From: Candidatus Aminicenantota bacterium
GTDB lineage: Bacteria > Acidobacteriota > Aminicenantia > UBA2199
Direction of reading: 5' to 3'
Assembly (NCBI GenBank): GCA_020355945.1
Contig: CP070627.1
Coordinates: forward strand, 4,932,383 to 4,941,789
Length of the DNA stretch: 9,407 nt
Under the pieces are notes generated by a model. It made no database searches. It saw nothing but the letters and a program-made list of their open reading frames with translations, and had not been told where the DNA came from. Shown piece by piece: positions 6,847 through 9,407 of the stretch (the stretch's first letter is position 1; each line of letters begins with the position of its first letter). The position numbers were made by a program, and so were the translations under genes.

Positions 6847-6889
6847 TGCTTTAAACAATTGATTGCTCATGGTTTTTTAATTTGTTATT

Positions 6890-9407
6890 TTATTTTTTTT
6901 TCCTTTTCTGGAGCGCATCTATTATCCCAATCATACTTTTATAACCTTCATACTTTCTCCTGATCCCGGCTAAAAAATCACCTGTCCTGATGGAAACGTA
7001 TTGATTATTGCTTTCTTTTATATTGATGTTGTTTAAAATCATCTCAAAGGGCTCCTCTTTTCCACCAATGACTGCTAAATCTTTAACCATTTTCACCAGG
7101 TTTGATACCGCTTTTTTCTCCGTATCGCTTTTGAAACACCGGGATAGCCCGAATTCTAATACTTTATGTACAGTTACGATGTCAAAACAAGAAGATATTG
7201 CTTGATAAATCTCCCTGATTTCATTTATTCCCTGGGGATGCCAATTCTCTTCCAACATCCTGACAACGTGATACTCGATGTCCGGTATGTACCGATTGTT
7301 CTCCCGGATAAACTCTTTTGCTGACGTGAACAGGACCTGCACGTATTTACTTAATGATTCTCCTTCATATCGTGTAAATATCATTGAAAAGACCTCACGA
7401 AAAAAATCCGGGCTTTCCAGGGGTGAACAGTCTTTGGTCAGGGCAGCCATAAGAATTTGCATATCATCCTCTTCCGGGTTTTGTTTTTTTTGTAGATAAT
7501 TGATATACCCGGGAAAGAGAATCGAGGAGGGAATCGCATTAAATTGAAGGGCTATATTAAAGAAAAGGGACGCCGGGTTCAAAGGCTGCGCTGCTTTATG
7601 GTCCAGGTTATCCAGAAGCTGGAAGAACGCTGCCGCATCTTCGCTGCCTGCAAATGAAAATATGTCTTTCTGGTTCATTACTTTTGTCAGGTTGGCCATG
7701 TAACCGACCAGTGTACGTCGATCGAGTACGGCTGCTAAACGTGCTGCAAAGGCTTGATTGAGAGAACCTATTTTTGTAAGTATTCCATCGATGATGTTGT
7801 CGGCTTTTTCACTGGCTGTAGAAAAAATCGCCCGGGAAAAAACTTTAATAAATAAGGTTTCAAATACCTCTTCCCCTTGCTGTTTTTGCGGTAATACGGG
7901 AATATATGGATACATACTGGCTGCTATCAACAGGAAAAAAAGGAGCTTGAGACTTTCTTCTTTCATATTTTCAAAATATTTAAAACCATAGTTTAATATA
8001 TCAATAATCCTGTGACCATTGATTTTATCAGCGATGGATTCAAGAAATTCCCAGGAAGGTTCCTTTTCTAAAAATATTAAATCCAGCAGCACAAGAAACA
8101 ATTCCGCTTCTTTGTGCTGTTTGAGTTGTGTTAACAGTATCGCATTTTTATTAAGCTGGTGCAGTTGGGATTTATTTTGTATCAATGATAGTATTTCAAA
8201 GGCTTGTTCCCATCCGGTTATTTTCACAAATGTTAGTTTTTCGAAAAGAGTTGACATGATTGCTTCATTTAATAAAGGGATTGAAATATAAACCTTTAAC
8301 AGTGGTAATAACTCTGATATTTGGCATGTTCCAGCCGCTTCCCGGAATCTTTTAGTGATACCTTCGATTTCTGTAGGATGAATAGGGCTCAACATTTGAA
8401 ACAGTTGAGCCAGTTGGTTTTGAATCTCCGTACTTTCATTTGGTTTAATTCCTCTCATCCCTTTTTCGATTTGTTCTAGCATGAATTTCCTATCTTGTTC
8501 ATCATTTTTGAACTCTGAGCCAATGCTGATAAGTTCCTTGTATTTGGTTTTGGTGTCCGGGATCGCATCGATTTGCATCTTTCGGTTAATATGATGGATA
8601 AGTTTTTCTGTGAGTTGCAATGCCTTTTCAAAATCCGTTTCATACAAAAGTGCGGTTTTAGTATCAATGGTTTGATGCAGTTTATTGAGAGAATCAATAC
8701 CCTGTTTGAATCTTTTTACAAATAATGCGGGTAAAAAGGTCTGCCGATGGATTCTTTTTTCTCGAATATCTATTTTTTTATCTTTTATTATAATTAAAGA
8801 GCTGTCTTTATAATCCAGGGTAAGGTCTTTTACAATTTTTACCCGGGCTCTTACGCCCTGGGGACTTTCCACACACGTACAGAAGGTGATAAACTTGCGC
8901 AGGGTTCGCGGTAAAAGGAAAAGCAGTGAAAAAAGAAGTTCAATGTCGGGTTTTTCTCCTCCCCAGATAATCGTCTCTGATGGTTTGGGTTGGAGTAAGC
9001 AGGATAGGAAATCGATTAATGGTTTTTCATCGATGTTTTCTGATTCGGTTAATTGAAATGGAAATGCAGGCTCTCTTTTGGGAGGTATTTTAATGGGAGC
9101 AAGTTCGACAACTTTATCGATTTGCCCGGTGGAACCAGGTTTATGTTTTTTCAATTCTTGAAAAACAATGGTGGGATCACAATGTAGATCATTGATATAT
9201 CCCGGGAATGGGATCAACAGTATACTCCTGGGAACAAAATATCTACCGCGGGCGCTCTGGACATCACTCCGATAAAAATGAGCAAAGACAGCTTCATTAT
9301 CCATGCTGCCAAAATACCCGTACCCATTCTCGAAAATTTTGGCCCAGGTTTCGGGAATCTGCCCAGGGGAGGTAAAAGCCTCCAATTGGTAACATTTTTC
9401 CTCTAAA
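6890..9407 (-). CDS. GAP1-like protein (GTPase-associated protein 1), 5' end outside window
   Basis: The frame is open to the window edge, with residues LEEKCYQ before a TTG at 9385. No in-frame ATG with a ribosome site is seen there, so the true start is most likely beyond 9407. Counting from the TTG codon, the N-terminus has AFTSPG (3-8) and AVFAHFYRSDVQSARGRYFV (32-51), like the Y-R-x-x-x-x-x-x-x-GR-G-x-Y element of GAP1-N domains, then LLIPFPG and CDPTIVFQEL. Residues 148-172 (IELLFSLLFLLPRTLRKFITFCT...) match the LLxxLPxxLRxxxSFxT signature of the GAP1 middle domain. The remaining 600 or so residues are almost wholly helical with repeat-like leucine-rich helices. No signal peptide or membrane helix is visible, so it is cytoplasmic. 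GAP1 proteins are known from NTP-dependent bacterial conflict systems as partners of GTPases. A GTPase gene would be expected upstream, outside the window. The C-terminus ends in a Lys-rich tail. Confidence 0.6.
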   Translation of the reverse strand, partial: LEEKCYQLEAFTSPGQIPETWAKIFENGYGYFGSMDNEAVFAHFYRSDVQSARGRYFVPRSILLIPFPGYINDLHCDPTIVFQELKKHKPGSTGQIDKVVELAPIKIPPKREPAFPFQLTESENIDEKPLIDFLSCLLQPKPSETIIWGGEKPDIELLFSLLFLLPRTLRKFITFCTCVESPQGVRARVKIVKDLTLDYKDSSLIIIKDKKIDIREKRIHRQTFLPALFVKRFKQGIDSLNKLHQTIDTKTALLYETDFEKALQLTEKLIHHINRKMQIDAIPDTKTKYKELISIGSEFKNDEQDRKFMLEQIEKGMRGIKPNESTEIQNQLAQLFQMLSPIHPTEIEGITKRFREAAGTCQISELLPLLKVYISIPLLNEAIMSTLFEKLTFVKITGWEQAFEILSLIQNKSQLHQLNKNAILLTQLKQHKEAELFLVLLDLIFLEKEPSWEFLESIADKINGHRIIDILNYGFKYFENMKEESLKLLFFLLIAASMYPYIPVLPQKQQGEEVFETLFIKVFSRAIFSTASEKADNIIDGILTKIGSLNQAFAARLAAVLDRRTLVGYMANLTKVMNQKDIFSFAGSEDAAAFFQLLDNLDHKAAQPLNPASLFFNIALQFNAIPSSILFPGYINYLQKKQNPEEDDMQILMAALTKDCSPLESPDFFREVFSMIFTRYEGESLSKYVQVLFTSAKEFIRENNRYIPDIEYHVVRMLEENWHPQGINEIREIYQAISSCFDIVTVHKVLEFGLSRCFKSDTEKKAVSNLVKMVKDLAVIGGKEEPFEMILNNINIKESNNQYVSIRTGDFLAGIRRKYEGYKSMIGIIDALQKRKKK

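Noticed and set aside
6799..6870. 23-residue leader ORF overlapping the start of the GATase-like gene
   Set aside because: No ribosome site upstream and no conserved-looking sequence; it could be a chance frame in the spacer.
7499..9210. Repeated FPGYIN peptide within the GAP1-like protein (9190s and 7500s)
   Set aside because: Only six residues match, both over CCCGGG sites; there is no wider similarity to suggest a domain duplication.
1..9407. CRISPR array, tRNA, rRNA, transposase or phage integration site
   Set aside because: No regularly spaced repeats, cloverleaf-like sequence, transposase motif or attachment duplication was seen on either strand.

Overview
The window is one uninterrupted run of seven genes, all on the minus strand, so transcription runs from the high coordinates to the low ones. 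Both end genes are cut by the window edges. No plus-strand gene is supported. Signal peptides, a lipoprotein lipobox and an alpha-2-macroglobulin-type protein point to a Gram-negative-type, double-membrane bacterium of moderate GC (about 40-45 % by eye). The style recalls deep-branching environmental lineages such as Acidobacteriota/Aminicenantes, but that placement is a guess; there is no rRNA, tRNA or phylogenetic marker here.

In transcription order: (1) 9407-6890, a large helical protein whose N-terminal half carries the hallmarks of GTPase-associated protein 1 (GAP1), 5' end outside the window. (2) 6812-5472, a membrane-anchored protein with two PEGA/Ig-like beta modules and a C-terminal class I glutamine-amidotransferase-like (GATase1-like) fold. 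(3) 5454-4411, a TIR domain with an intact putative NADase glutamate, one membrane helix and an extracytoplasmic beta domain. (4) 4424-3861, a secreted protein that seems to be a soluble relative of the TIR protein's outer domain. (5) 3686-3327, a small OB-fold-like lipoprotein. (6) 3207-2752, a secreted beta-rich protein of unknown family. (7) 2712-1 and beyond, a membrane-anchored alpha-2-macroglobulin-like protein with four extra membrane helices just before its A2M domain.

Spacing is tight between genes 1-4 (77 bp, 17 bp, then a 14-bp overlap) and between 6 and 7 (39 bp). The two larger gaps (174 and 119 bp) each contain a related palindromic repeat element lying just upstream of a small envelope-protein gene.

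Working interpretation (inference): this is part of a GAP1-centred NTP-dependent conflict or signalling locus with an envelope arm. A GTPase partner would be expected beyond 9407. The TIR protein is arranged like a receptor, with the sensor outside and the NAD-cleaving domain inside. The soluble homologue, the GATase-like anchor, the lipoprotein and the A2M-like trap would act in the periplasm. The palindrome CCCGGG occurs 15 times in the window, far above expectation for this base composition.
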